Shown piece by piece: positions 1-11,220 of a DNA stretch of 64,000 nt (positions within the stretch are counted from its first letter, which is position 1; each line of letters begins with the position of its first letter). Position numbers and translations under genes: made by a program. The stretch lies in assembly GCA_003952965.2 (NCBI GenBank), contig CM025851.1, positions 8,783,647 through 8,847,646 on the forward strand. The letters run 5' to 3'. The notes under the pieces were generated by a model, which saw nothing but the letters and a program-made list of their open reading frames with translations, searched no databases and had not been told where the DNA came from. This DNA is from Morella rubra. Lineage: Eukaryota; Streptophyta; Magnoliopsida; Fagales; Myricaceae.

Positions 1-548
1 GTTCAGCTAACGACTGCCAAAAAAGAGGAAACATTTGAGAGATGAATACAATTATCAATTTAATCATCCCAAAAGCTAAATTAAAAAAATAAAAAATAAA
101 AAAAAGGACCAATGCAAAGGATGTGGGAGTAAGATTGCTCGAATACCGTTAAAATAAAATCAACCACATACACTGGTTGATGACCTTCCTTTCAAGTTTG
201 GACGTAAAGGTTGAAAGCAACTACCACCGATGTCCCAATAACACGAATAGACTACAGTTTCCGTTCTTTCAAGCTAAACTTACTGAAAACAATATTTTCC
301 GAGGGATAGATTTTGATAGCAATAGAAATTTAAGATACTGAACACGAAAAGCGACATATAAATATACATGGTCACAAGATTGGCTGCGACCACTGAATGT
401 TCCATTAAACATTCAAAGGATCACATATCTTATAGATATGTCTGTTTTTGGTAATTCGTGCATGATGTCCTAATTGCATAAAAAATTGGCGCCTAAAATT
501 GCTCCCTGAATATCCTCTTTGATGGCGGTAGAAAAATTAGAGTATTAC

Positions 549-3451
549 CTTTTTCTTTCTTGACCTCTTGTGAGTGGTCGTTCCACCCTTAACAGCTGCC
601 TGCACAGCCAACATTTGGCAACTCATTTGGTCAGAAAATATACGTCAAGCAAGAACAACTGAGAAGTTAAAAAGGCTAGAAATATGACTAACATTCACAT
701 CACATAATTCAATGGTCAAAATTTTGCGTTAACTTGTAACACGGACACCCCCTTGGCCGATTTGTCGTATATGAAAATCTCGAAGTCATACGAGGTGCTA
801 GACCGTATAGTCTTCCCTTTTACGCCAATAGTCAAAGATCCACCGAATTTGTCATGAAACTTCGTCAGGCATACAAAGTAGGCACTTGTTCCTTTTTGTC
901 TACCTTCTTAGAGCACAATAATTTCTCTATTTTAACATTTTAATTAGAATAGATAATCAATTTAACAAAAAGACTGAAAAACACTCTCTAACAGTTTCTC
1001 TATCCTAACAATTTTTAACAAAAGAAATTTAACATGTCATCGGTGGTTCTTTATTTTTAGAGAACCACTGTCACTTCACCATCTTAAAATATTAATTTCT
1101 CTTTTTTCTTTTTTTTTTTCTTTTTTTTTGTTCTCTATCTCTTAGGTTCTACTTCTCTTTGCATAATTAAAAACGAATATTCAAAAATATAAGTATTATA
1201 AAATAAAAAATATTTAAATAATAATATTTAAATAAAATAGTAAAAATAAATAATTAAAATAAATAAGTTATTAAGAGTATTTTTTAAAAGTTGATAATTA
1301 AAATAAATAAATATATTTTTTTTGGTTAAAGTAGATAGATAGATAATTAGGCAACTGGAGCATCCAAACCCATTTGGCTATTCAAAAGCGCCACACATCT
1401 TTCGCTTTTTACCCAAAGCACAGAAGAATGATAAAGAAATACCTTGTGTGGAAGTCACGACCTGGTCCACGTCGCCGCATGATTTCGAAAAACCATAAGG
1501 TTCTCGCCACATCAGATTCCAGAAAGGCCTCGCATGACTTGCTCGTGACTCTACGCGCGTGAATTAACCCTACACTTCGACCTTCTGTCAATGTGTAGAC
1601 TCCAGGCTTAAAGTGAGATCCCTACCCCCACCCAAGACATTGGCTTTCCTAATTTTTATCCACATAAACTGTGACCCCGTTACGGGTCGTGACCCTCTAA
1701 GTTCGGGTTTGGCGGTATAACCGAAAGCCAACAGGTCAGCTTATGTGTATGTATAGCCTCACACACATAATAATTCGGTGACAAAGTGGGCCCCGCCATC
1801 AGCGAGTCCCACCTCTCTCTCGCAATCCGCACCCCGATAAACGCACTTCGTCCCATTTTCGTGCCAAGTTTGAAGTTTTGAACACCATTTGCTCGTGAAA
1901 AAGAAACATACGCTTCTGAGCACCATACAGTGCAACATTTGTTTGACCCAAAAATTCAGCCTTTTCGGGTTACAAATCCCACCCAGTGAAAGTCCTTGCC
2001 GCTTTCGCCTCGACCAAGGATCCGACGACGTGTATTTGTTTACTAAACAAGAACCAACGGTTGCGATCAAGCTGTCACGCAGGTATCTGAAGTTTGTCTT
2101 CATACAAGACCACGTGTGAAAAGCGAAAAAAAGGAGGGACGCAGAGATGTGTGGATCTACGTTCATCTGTGCACCCACAGGAAAAGCTAATCTGTGGCGA
2201 CAGCATGGAATCATTGCCCGCCCCCCCAAGCAGCAAACATAAAGCGCACAACCACTACCAAGTACCAACACTACACCAAACTAAACGCAGACCTATTCGC
2301 CACGAAAACACGCCACCCATAAAGCAGGGTTAAAAACATGTCCCCAAAATTACCACAATGACCTTGCTACGTGCGAGAGGTGTTTGACTCCGAGCGAGGA
2401 GGAGTTCGTCGTATTTGAAAAGTAATTACGGGGCAACGGAGTATTGACTACGACAAGGAACTGGCAACGCAGGATCTCTTCAGAATGATCACAATGCGCT
2501 CAAGAAGAGGGGTGTTTCGGTCAATTTGAATCCGCGGCATGACACGGTGAGGGAAAAGTGTGAGAAAAAAAAACCCTGATAAAAGAGTCAATCAAAGCCA
2601 CCCTACTCCATGCGTTGAATGAAAGTCACCAATTTTCAATGAAAGAATAAACAAAAAAATCTCCACAAAAATGAGAAAATAAAAAATGGAAGAATTGAAC
2701 GGAACGAGGAGGGCAGTTCGGCCAAGGGGATTTGAGAAACGGCCGGCGAATAGGCCGATCTACTATGCGACATGGTGGAACCCACGAGGTATACGCATGC
2801 ATAGCAGTATAAGCGAAAACTGCGAAATGGAATAATGGAAGCTCCTAAAAAGATTGAAAAGAACTGAAAAATCTGACAGATGCTGATGATGCCAAAATCT
2901 GACAGATGCTGATGATGCCAGACACCGTGCCCCGCTAAACCAATCACGGTAAATATCCCACTTTAGATGGGCGTTCCCGTCAATTCAAAAAGCGTTAAAC
3001 CATGCGAAACACGAATCGAGATATTCCTCCAATCAGCGCAGCCGCGCTAACACCCGAACCTTGGGCCGGAAACGGAACACATAAAAAGCAGAACGGAAAG
3101 GAAAACAGCCCGACGCACCTTAGATCTAGAGCCGTCCGTCGGTTTATCCGGTTGGCTAGACTCCTCGAACCCGTCGAGTGCTCCACCGCTGGCGGAGGTG
3201 GCGCCGCTCCAGGAGAGCGGAGTCGTGGGACTAGCCCTCGCCGGCTCGGCCTTCCTCTTCCCGTCTCCGTGCCTCGGCGCCGATTTCGAACGCCGTTGGC
3301 GCACCGTCCAGTCAAGATGGAGAGCCGGCTTGGTCGGAGCTGGTGGTGGCGGCAGCGGAGACCGAGTCCGCGCTTGTTTGAGCCGTAGCAGCATCAGTGC
3401 CGCCACCGAGTCGTCGTTCATCGCGTCCTTGGTCCACTCTTCGTCGACCAT
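549..3451 (-). CDS. Uncharacterised plant protein with Ser-Gly-Gly motif, 5' part (gene runs off window start)
   Basis: Exon 1 is 3451-3119 (111 codons) and exon 2 is 599-549 (17 codons). Later exons should lie before position 1. Exon 1 starts MVDEEW and holds an acidic N-terminus, a Leu-rich stretch (residues 16-25), a WTVRQRRSK motif near residue 48, and the block SPTTPLSWSGATSASGGALD (73-92), which I recall from an uncharacterised plant family (Arabidopsis At1g80610/At1g15800 type). The exon ends at a good donor, AAG|GTGCGT. Exon 2 follows a CAG acceptor and encodes a basic segment ending KRSRKKK, also typical of the family. Both junctions are phase 0. The intron is about 2.5 kb, long for a plant. 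Function is unknown; a Lys/Arg-rich region followed in the family by a coiled coil suggests a nuclear role, which is inference. A missed small exon in the intron cannot be excluded. Confidence 0.65.
2869..2920. repeat. 26-bp direct repeat, two copies
   Basis: A 26-base unit containing GACAGATGCTGATGATGCC occurs twice back to back. It sits in the first intron of the minus-strand gene, about 25 bases outside the edge of the 2,080-bp tandem duplication. Confidence 0.8.
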
Positions 3452-5023
3452 ATTCCTCCGTTACTACGTCTTCTCTTTGAGACAGGGAAAGAACAGGATG
3501 AGGTTGGTGGATAGGGTGGTGATGTGGTGGCGGAGGAGGAAAACGATGTTCTTGGTGCTGTATGTGTGTGGGTGTGTTGTATGTTAAATAATGTTGGTTA
3601 AAGGCGTGGGGGCTTTTATATGTGGTTTGTGTGAGGGGGAAAGCGTGGAAGCTCGCTCCTCTGCTTTGGGTCGTTGACAATCCTTTCTTCTTGTTGTGCG
3701 GATTTTTCTTTTTCTCTTTTCTTTTCCATTCTCGTGTCCGGTCCCACCAATTGTACATCTGGCGCTGATCCTCTCTGTTTCCTTTCCCTGATAGGGATGG
3801 AGTCTGAACGCGCCCCATTTGAAGGTGGGCAGATGTTTGAGATTGCGATCGATGGTGCGGCAGTTAATGCCCCTGTGGCATGCCGAGATTGAGGAGGTAG
3901 GGGCTGCGTTCCAGTGGGGGTGCAGTGCTGGTGCGTCCTGTGCAGCTGATTACTGGTTCTTGCATTCCGCTGACACCTGGAATTCTTTTTCAAATGGTGC
4001 CGAACAAATCTGAACTCCACCTATAACGTTACTACTACGTTTGGCGTGATTAATGATGCTGTACATGAAGAAAAGAGCATTTAGTTGGTCCGACACGACT
4101 CTTTTTTTTAAATTAAAATAAACCAAAAATTTCAGAGATGTCTTTTAGTAAGTATGATCCCAAAGTAAAATGTTGTGATGCATTCACGCGATTACTGTGT
4201 GGGTAAATTTTCCACATGACGGTTATAAAAATCAAATAGTATACTTATATATAAAGCAGAAAATAATCTTTTAATTTTGTTCATTCTTGTGTATATTGCT
4301 CTATAAAAAGATTGACAATACCTATATTCTTTAATTATCATAATTTCTTTTTTAGTGACCTAAATGATCTTTGCTTCGTTGTTGGTAAACAAAAACTATA
4401 TTAAGATAGACATACATCTCGGTTCATTAACTACCCAAAAAAAATTTCGAAAACAACATATGTGATGGGTCAGGCGTATCTCGGCCCACTTGATCAAGTC
4501 CAGCCTAGTAGAAGCACGAAAGCCTCGAGGAAAGAGCGAACCCTTACCACACGGAGAAGGCCGAGGCCCAAAGGATTTCTGTATCTGATGAAATAGGCTT
4601 GCAAGAGTAGCTCTTCGTCTGCAATGTTGCGCCTCCTACAGAGAGGGCCTTTCACGTCAAGTCAAATCAGTTATTCTCTGTTTGTTTCTTTCTTTTCTTT
4701 TTTTCTAAGCACAATCAGTTATTAAATAAAACCTCCCTTGTACGTGCTAAACAAAAGAGGATACAATTTTTCTCTTTTACTCCTTTATTTATTTTCAAAT
4801 TATTGATTTAAGATCGGAGGCTCGCAGGAAGTTTCATCTATTTTATCTAATCATGTGGGTCTGGACCGTCTGGTATCAAAGAGAAAACTCGATAGCAGTC
4901 CATTGCTAATATGGTGGAACAAATTTTATTAGCTACATCCATATGTAACTTCAAATCAAGTACCTAAGTAAGAAACATTTTTTATTTCTCTTTAATATTA
5001 AGACACATTAAAAGATGAGATGT
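2944..5023. repeat. 2,080-bp tandem duplication, copy 1
   Basis: The 2,080 bases starting TCACGGTAAATATCCC recur immediately at 5024-7103 with no difference seen by eye. All predicted reading frames in the two copies translate identically. The copy covers the start of intron 1, exon 1, promoter and about 1.4 kb of upstream DNA of the minus-strand gene. The trinucleotide TCA is present at both outer edges and at the junction, so a 3-base microhomology marks the breakpoint. Confidence 0.95.
3614..3620 (-). promoter_or_regulatory. TATA box of the minus-strand gene at 3451
   Basis: TATAAAA reads on the minus strand about 165 bases upstream of the ATG at 3451. This predicts transcription starting near 3585 and a 5' UTR of roughly 135 bases. 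An identical box lies at 5694-5700 in the second duplicate. Confidence 0.55.
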
Positions 5024-7103
5024 TCACGGTAAATATCCCACTTTAGATGGGCGTTCCCGTCAATTCAAAAAGCGTTAAACCATGCGAAACACGAATCGAG
5101 ATATTCCTCCAATCAGCGCAGCCGCGCTAACACCCGAACCTTGGGCCGGAAACGGAACACATAAAAAGCAGAACGGAAAGGAAAACAGCCCGACGCACCT
5201 TAGATCTAGAGCCGTCCGTCGGTTTATCCGGTTGGCTAGACTCCTCGAACCCGTCGAGTGCTCCACCGCTGGCGGAGGTGGCGCCGCTCCAGGAGAGCGG
5301 AGTCGTGGGACTAGCCCTCGCCGGCTCGGCCTTCCTCTTCCCGTCTCCGTGCCTCGGCGCCGATTTCGAACGCCGTTGGCGCACCGTCCAGTCAAGATGG
5401 AGAGCCGGCTTGGTCGGAGCTGGTGGTGGCGGCAGCGGAGACCGAGTCCGCGCTTGTTTGAGCCGTAGCAGCATCAGTGCCGCCACCGAGTCGTCGTTCA
5501 TCGCGTCCTTGGTCCACTCTTCGTCGACCATATTCCTCCGTTACTACGTCTTCTCTTTGAGACAGGGAAAGAACAGGATGAGGTTGGTGGATAGGGTGGT
5601 GATGTGGTGGCGGAGGAGGAAAACGATGTTCTTGGTGCTGTATGTGTGTGGGTGTGTTGTATGTTAAATAATGTTGGTTAAAGGCGTGGGGGCTTTTATA
5701 TGTGGTTTGTGTGAGGGGGAAAGCGTGGAAGCTCGCTCCTCTGCTTTGGGTCGTTGACAATCCTTTCTTCTTGTTGTGCGGATTTTTCTTTTTCTCTTTT
5801 CTTTTCCATTCTCGTGTCCGGTCCCACCAATTGTACATCTGGCGCTGATCCTCTCTGTTTCCTTTCCCTGATAGGGATGGAGTCTGAACGCGCCCCATTT
5901 GAAGGTGGGCAGATGTTTGAGATTGCGATCGATGGTGCGGCAGTTAATGCCCCTGTGGCATGCCGAGATTGAGGAGGTAGGGGCTGCGTTCCAGTGGGGG
6001 TGCAGTGCTGGTGCGTCCTGTGCAGCTGATTACTGGTTCTTGCATTCCGCTGACACCTGGAATTCTTTTTCAAATGGTGCCGAACAAATCTGAACTCCAC
6101 CTATAACGTTACTACTACGTTTGGCGTGATTAATGATGCTGTACATGAAGAAAAGAGCATTTAGTTGGTCCGACACGACTCTTTTTTTTAAATTAAAATA
6201 AACCAAAAATTTCAGAGATGTCTTTTAGTAAGTATGATCCCAAAGTAAAATGTTGTGATGCATTCACGCGATTACTGTGTGGGTAAATTTTCCACATGAC
6301 GGTTATAAAAATCAAATAGTATACTTATATATAAAGCAGAAAATAATCTTTTAATTTTGTTCATTCTTGTGTATATTGCTCTATAAAAAGATTGACAATA
6401 CCTATATTCTTTAATTATCATAATTTCTTTTTTAGTGACCTAAATGATCTTTGCTTCGTTGTTGGTAAACAAAAACTATATTAAGATAGACATACATCTC
6501 GGTTCATTAACTACCCAAAAAAAATTTCGAAAACAACATATGTGATGGGTCAGGCGTATCTCGGCCCACTTGATCAAGTCCAGCCTAGTAGAAGCACGAA
6601 AGCCTCGAGGAAAGAGCGAACCCTTACCACACGGAGAAGGCCGAGGCCCAAAGGATTTCTGTATCTGATGAAATAGGCTTGCAAGAGTAGCTCTTCGTCT
6701 GCAATGTTGCGCCTCCTACAGAGAGGGCCTTTCACGTCAAGTCAAATCAGTTATTCTCTGTTTGTTTCTTTCTTTTCTTTTTTTCTAAGCACAATCAGTT
6801 ATTAAATAAAACCTCCCTTGTACGTGCTAAACAAAAGAGGATACAATTTTTCTCTTTTACTCCTTTATTTATTTTCAAATTATTGATTTAAGATCGGAGG
6901 CTCGCAGGAAGTTTCATCTATTTTATCTAATCATGTGGGTCTGGACCGTCTGGTATCAAAGAGAAAACTCGATAGCAGTCCATTGCTAATATGGTGGAAC
7001 AAATTTTATTAGCTACATCCATATGTAACTTCAAATCAAGTACCTAAGTAAGAAACATTTTTTATTTCTCTTTAATATTAAGACACATTAAAAGATGAGA
7101 TGT
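5024..7103. repeat. 2,080-bp tandem duplication, copy 2
   Basis: Second direct copy of 2944-5023. The lack of differences implies a very recent event, gene conversion, or an assembly duplication of one haplotype. Copy 2 carries a full promoter and exon 1, but its intron runs into the upstream flank of copy 1 instead of reaching its own exon 2. Confidence 0.95.
5199..5531 (-). pseudogene. Duplicated promoter plus exon 1 of the minus-strand gene
   Basis: Identical to exon 1 at 3119-3451, with the same ATG (5531), donor (after 5199) and TATA box (5694-5700). No exon 2 lies between it and copy 1. As a stand-alone gene it is a 5' fragment. Exon 1 of copy 1 is a first exon and has no splice acceptor, so a transcript from this promoter could skip it and join exon 2 at 599. 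The fragment may therefore work as a second promoter and first exon of the same gene; this is inference. Confidence 0.7.
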
Positions 7104-8189
7104 TCATTCGTTATTTGTACGATAGGATATTCATAGCTACCAACTGCATTATCCAACCAACTTTTTCTATGAATATGCAGTTAGTGTTAAGTCTTACGAG
7201 ATTGCACAATCATATCTTTCCACATTAAAACTTTTCAAATCAATATTTCTTGTAATTCTATGCTGAAATTCACAGCACAATACAAATTGAAAAGCAATAT
7301 AACAAGTAGACGATATTGTAAGGCTTATATTAAGTGAAATGTTAAACCAAAAACATTAAATATCTTTCTCCAGTTAGATAATGATAATCCAAAATTTCAT
7401 CTAAGAACACAATTTATTGATATCTTAAAATAATTATGACATTTTGTAAAATATTTTGAATATTTTCCTTAAGGTGGCCCACATATCTAGCGTATGAAGT
7501 TTTAATTTAAATCATGGGTGTTTTGAATTTTATTCCTATCAGTTACTAGTTTTGAATATTTAAATTTTAAATAGAATCTTATTCCTTGACAGGAGTAATA
7601 ACTGCAGTAAAATTCTGATCAGGGGTCCCTAACTTAACCTATAAAATAGAGGCTTGTATATTTCATCAATACGGCTAATCCGGTTAAGGAATAGGCTAGA
7701 ATAACCCTATCACTGTCACCTATCTTTTCTTTTATAGTAAAAAGATAAATACTTGAATAATTATGGCTGGAAGTATGTTGCATCTAAATTTCGCTGTGCT
7801 TATAAGATTTCTAACACATTTGAGTAATCATAAAAAATGTGTAAAATAATCGGTGAACTTGAAGGATAAATCCAAAATTTGAGAATCTCGTAGTTAGTCG
7901 ACTTGTCGAACCCCTAAAAGGAAATAGGAATACCCGAAAAAGTCGTTTCCTTGATAAAGCGGGTTTGGATCACACGTAGTCACTTCTGAGCTCTGCTTCT
8001 GGGCGGAGCGTGTGGTGAACGCCCCATCCGACTTTTTCTAAAATACAGATTAAAGTTATCCTTTGTACGAGTTCCTTGTGCATAAAGAGCGTGACTTGAC
8101 TGCCCACCTCTCACTCTTTGTTTATTCCCTTACGTGATCGAGTCAGGATATTACACGTGGCCCCTCTCATAGTAGCTTAACTTTTTAAG

Positions 8190-8502
8190 GTGTTCGTTTT
8201 TGTAAGAAATTGTATGATTTTGGTGTAATTGGGAATATTTACGTAGATTATATTTTTATAAGTTTCTATATAAAGGTTATTGAAAATTTTTAAAAATATT
8301 TAATTTTTGTTAGAGTTTGTAAAAAAGTGTAGAGAGAGAATATTTTTTATATATTTTTTTTGAAAATGTATTGAAATTTATATGAAAAAGTTATTAAAAA
8401 TTGTGTCAAATGTATTGGTGTTTGTGTATAAATTTTTAAGATTTTGGATGTTGATTTTATGAATACATTTGTATTCTATAATAATTTTAAAAACGAACAT
8501 GC
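8190..8502. mobile_element. Small AT-rich TIR element (MITE-like)
   Basis: The left end reads TGTTCGTTTTTGTAAG and the right end, on the opposite strand, TGTTCGTTTTTAAAA. This gives terminal inverted repeats of about 12 bases around 310 bases of AT-rich noncoding DNA. No clear target-site duplication was found. Confidence 0.4.
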
Positions 8503-9225
8503 CTGTAATTTTTGGTTTTATTTTTTAAAACAAATCTTATATTTCAACTTCTTTTTATTAGAAATAGCATAGATTATATTGAGATTGATAAAAAAAAAAT
8601 GTTAAAGATCATTAAAAAAGGGATTGAAGTATGTAAAATAGTTGATAGAATTCATAAAAAAAAGTATTAAAATTCGTGAAAAAAATATTTGTAAATTTAT
8701 TTTTGTATGGGTTGCCAAACACAACTAAATTTTTTCTATCAAACTCTTTTATTTTATTTTTACTTATTGCTAATATAAGTTATTTTATTTATTCTTAAGA
8801 TACATGACATGTTTTGTGACTATATATTAATATTTAGCGTGTCTGGATGACAATAGGACGGATCGAATGATTTTGCAAGTGTGTCATAAATCCAAACAAT
8901 AATTATCAATTTAAGAAATCTATATTATTTTTTAAAATTTCATAAAAATGCAGATAATAATTTTTTTTTTGTAGTATAATCTCTTACTTAGTTAGACAGA
9001 CCCACGTTTTATCATCTAAATTGATATATTATTATCCGTACATGCCTATTAATGGGACATAGTAAATCACATTTTTTTTTCTACGCAGACACGCTGATGC
9101 TAGTATTGTCTCGACATGATCTTTATTAGTTAACCAAAGTTCAAATACCGCGCGTACACATAGCAAAACATGAATATCTTATAAATAAGTGTGTTAATTG
9201 AGAGGAAGGTCAAAATTTATCTTAA

Positions 9226-9780
9226 GCTCTGTTTGTTCTGTCATATTTTACTTTTTGTAAAGTACTTTTCATATTTTTGACTGTTTTGAGAACTTTGTAA
9301 AATACGGTCAACCTAAACTTAATTCAGTCAATTATAAAACACAACTTCATTTTCCTGAAAGCGGCTTACTTTATAAAATTAGCTAATATTCTTTATCGAT
9401 CTTCCTTTCTTAGTCTTAAGAGCTGCCAAAAGCCTGCTGACTTAACCTCCGGACCAGGAACTAACCCAGCTCAACACGAACAAGTCAGGTTACATCGAGG
9501 TCGGAGTTGATTTTGAAACATGAACCTGAATAGAATTAAGTTCCGGTTCGGATCTCTAACATTAATTTTCCCCCTTATACCCCTACACAAATTTACTCAC
9601 TTTTAAGTATTTTATCTTATAACCCAATTCGAGATCGAAGCATTTAGAGGAACTCGACCTCGACAGTTTTATATTTTTTCGGGGTCGGGTTGCAAACTTC
9701 TCGCCCTAATTGCCTCGAGTTCGGGATTAGGATGTTGAAAACCTAACCCCAAACTCGATTTTAATAGCCCTACCCAGTTT
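9226..9780. mobile_element. Fragment of the GCTCTGTTTGTT element family
   Basis: Starts GCTCTGTTTGTTCTG and includes a segment with TAAAATACGGTCAACC, then a stretch rich in GGGTCGGGTTGCAAAC and GAACCTGA motifs. The same motifs occur in reverse orientation in the element at 32853-33962, so the two are probably relatives. There is no coding capacity. Confidence 0.4.
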
Positions 9781-10023
9781 CTCACTCAACAATCTCTCTC
9801 TCCATCTCTTACTCTCATGAAAGTTCTCAGTTCTAGCATATTCTGCCATGGCCAGTCCTCTTTCTTACTCTCTTGAAATTTTGTTTTATTTTATTTCAAA
9901 TCTATACTAAGAATTAAGTTTGTTAATCATATAAGATCACGGAAAATATGCATCAAAACATTGATGCACAAAAATATTTTTGAATTTTTCTCTCCTTTAT
10001 TTCGCAAGTTTCTGATTTTTTTG

Positions 10024-10246
10024 GGTGAGTTTGGATGCACAAAAATATTTTTGATTTTTTTTTACAACTACTTTTTTCACTAATTCTTGTACATTTTTAT
10101 AAATTTTAGCAATTTTTTTACAAACTTCAACAACTTTTTACAAATTCTCATACATTTTTTCAAACTCCAACAACTATTTCACCAATCTCAATAGAATCTA
10201 CACTCTTTCCCATGATTTTTTTTTTTGCCCATCCAAACATAGACTT
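10024..10246. mobile_element. Small foldback element
   Basis: GTTTGGATGCACAAAAAT near the left end is matched in reverse by GCCCATCCAAAC near the right end. The interior contains repeated TTTTTACAAACT-like words. Probably a degraded MITE; boundaries are approximate. Confidence 0.35.
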
Positions 10247-11065
10247 AGTTCACAAAAAATTTAGTTGCACTCAGTTTGTGTATTGAACTCAAATAGACTT
10301 GGTTCTACTAAGAGATGCAACTACAAATTCCAGACATTTGAATCAGCACCACATCTTGAGCATTGATTTAGTCAATAACTAAAATCAATTGCATTCTTCT
10401 GAGGTGGCGGTTGTTGTCCGCCTTCCAAGCTTCCATGGAGTGATAGTTATGATTCAGTTTAAACATTTTACAGTATTTGGAGGTTCTTATAGTCGTGTTT
10501 AAAGGGAGTAGTAGGTCATGCTTAAGGAGAGAAGTTTAAGCTAGTCGCGCCCTCCACCTTTTTTAATTTGAACTCACTGTTGACCTTCTAAACATATACT
10601 CATTGAGTCGTCATCTAGAAGGTTTTGGCTTTATTATTTAATAGTTTTAATTTTTTTAATCCAAATATAATTTTTCTACCCTAAAAATATTTTTAATCTC
10701 AAATAAAAATTTATGTCTAATGAAGCTCACAAAAATGAGAACAAACTCTTACAAAAATCTATAAAAAAATCCTCTCACATTTTGTTTTCCTTCAAATTTA
10801 CTCTTACATCTTTTTAGAGAATAAATTTTAAAAATTTCCTCTTTTTAACAATTCTTCTACCTCAGCTCTGTAAACATCCAAATAAACATATTTCAAATTT
10901 TTTTATTAATCATTCTAAAAGGAATATTTTAAAAAACACAAATAAACATTGGCTAACCTTCGGTTGAATACAGGGAAAGTGGCAGAAATTTCTGATGGCT
11001 GCAGTTGGTCAGGATTGAGATAGGAGTAAGCGGTAAGCCCTAATCCTTACCCCTAACTCAAACCC

Positions 11066-11180
11066 GGCCCAACCAGTACTCCACTTTTTCATCCTCGTCC
11101 TGTACACCCAAAGAGCCCAACTCGCTTCCTGGGTCCCACACTAAACCCTCAGTCCTATCTTTTTCAGATCCCAAACCCTA
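11066..11180 (+). promoter_or_regulatory. Site II and telo-box elements upstream of the uS15m gene
   Basis: GGCCCA (11066-11071) and AGCCCA (11114-11119) are site II (TGGGCC/T) motifs on the reverse strand. AAACCCTA (11173-11180) is a telo-box. This combination is well known in promoters of plant nuclear genes for ribosomal and mitochondrial proteins and fits the product downstream. No clear TATA box is seen. Confidence 0.5.
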
Positions 11181-11220
11181 AATCCCCAAAATCTCCTCAC
11201 TCCTCCTTCTCTCAGCTCCC

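Larger units (their letters stand above)
7104..11000. other. AT-rich intergenic region with small transposon remnants
   Basis: No coding region is supported here. The stretch holds poly-A/T tracts and at least three small elements with inverted ends, listed separately (about 8190-8502, 9226-9780 and 10024-10246). Confidence 0.6.

Noticed and set aside
1759-2271. Minus-strand 170-codon frame
   Set aside because: No motif, no signal peptide, and it lies in the predicted first intron of the minus-strand gene; composition looks random.
3002-4020. Several overlapping frames on both strands in the duplicated segment (also at +2,080)
   Set aside because: They are shadows of exon 1, its promoter and upstream DNA. 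Only the minus-strand frame from 3451 has a family motif and a splice donor.
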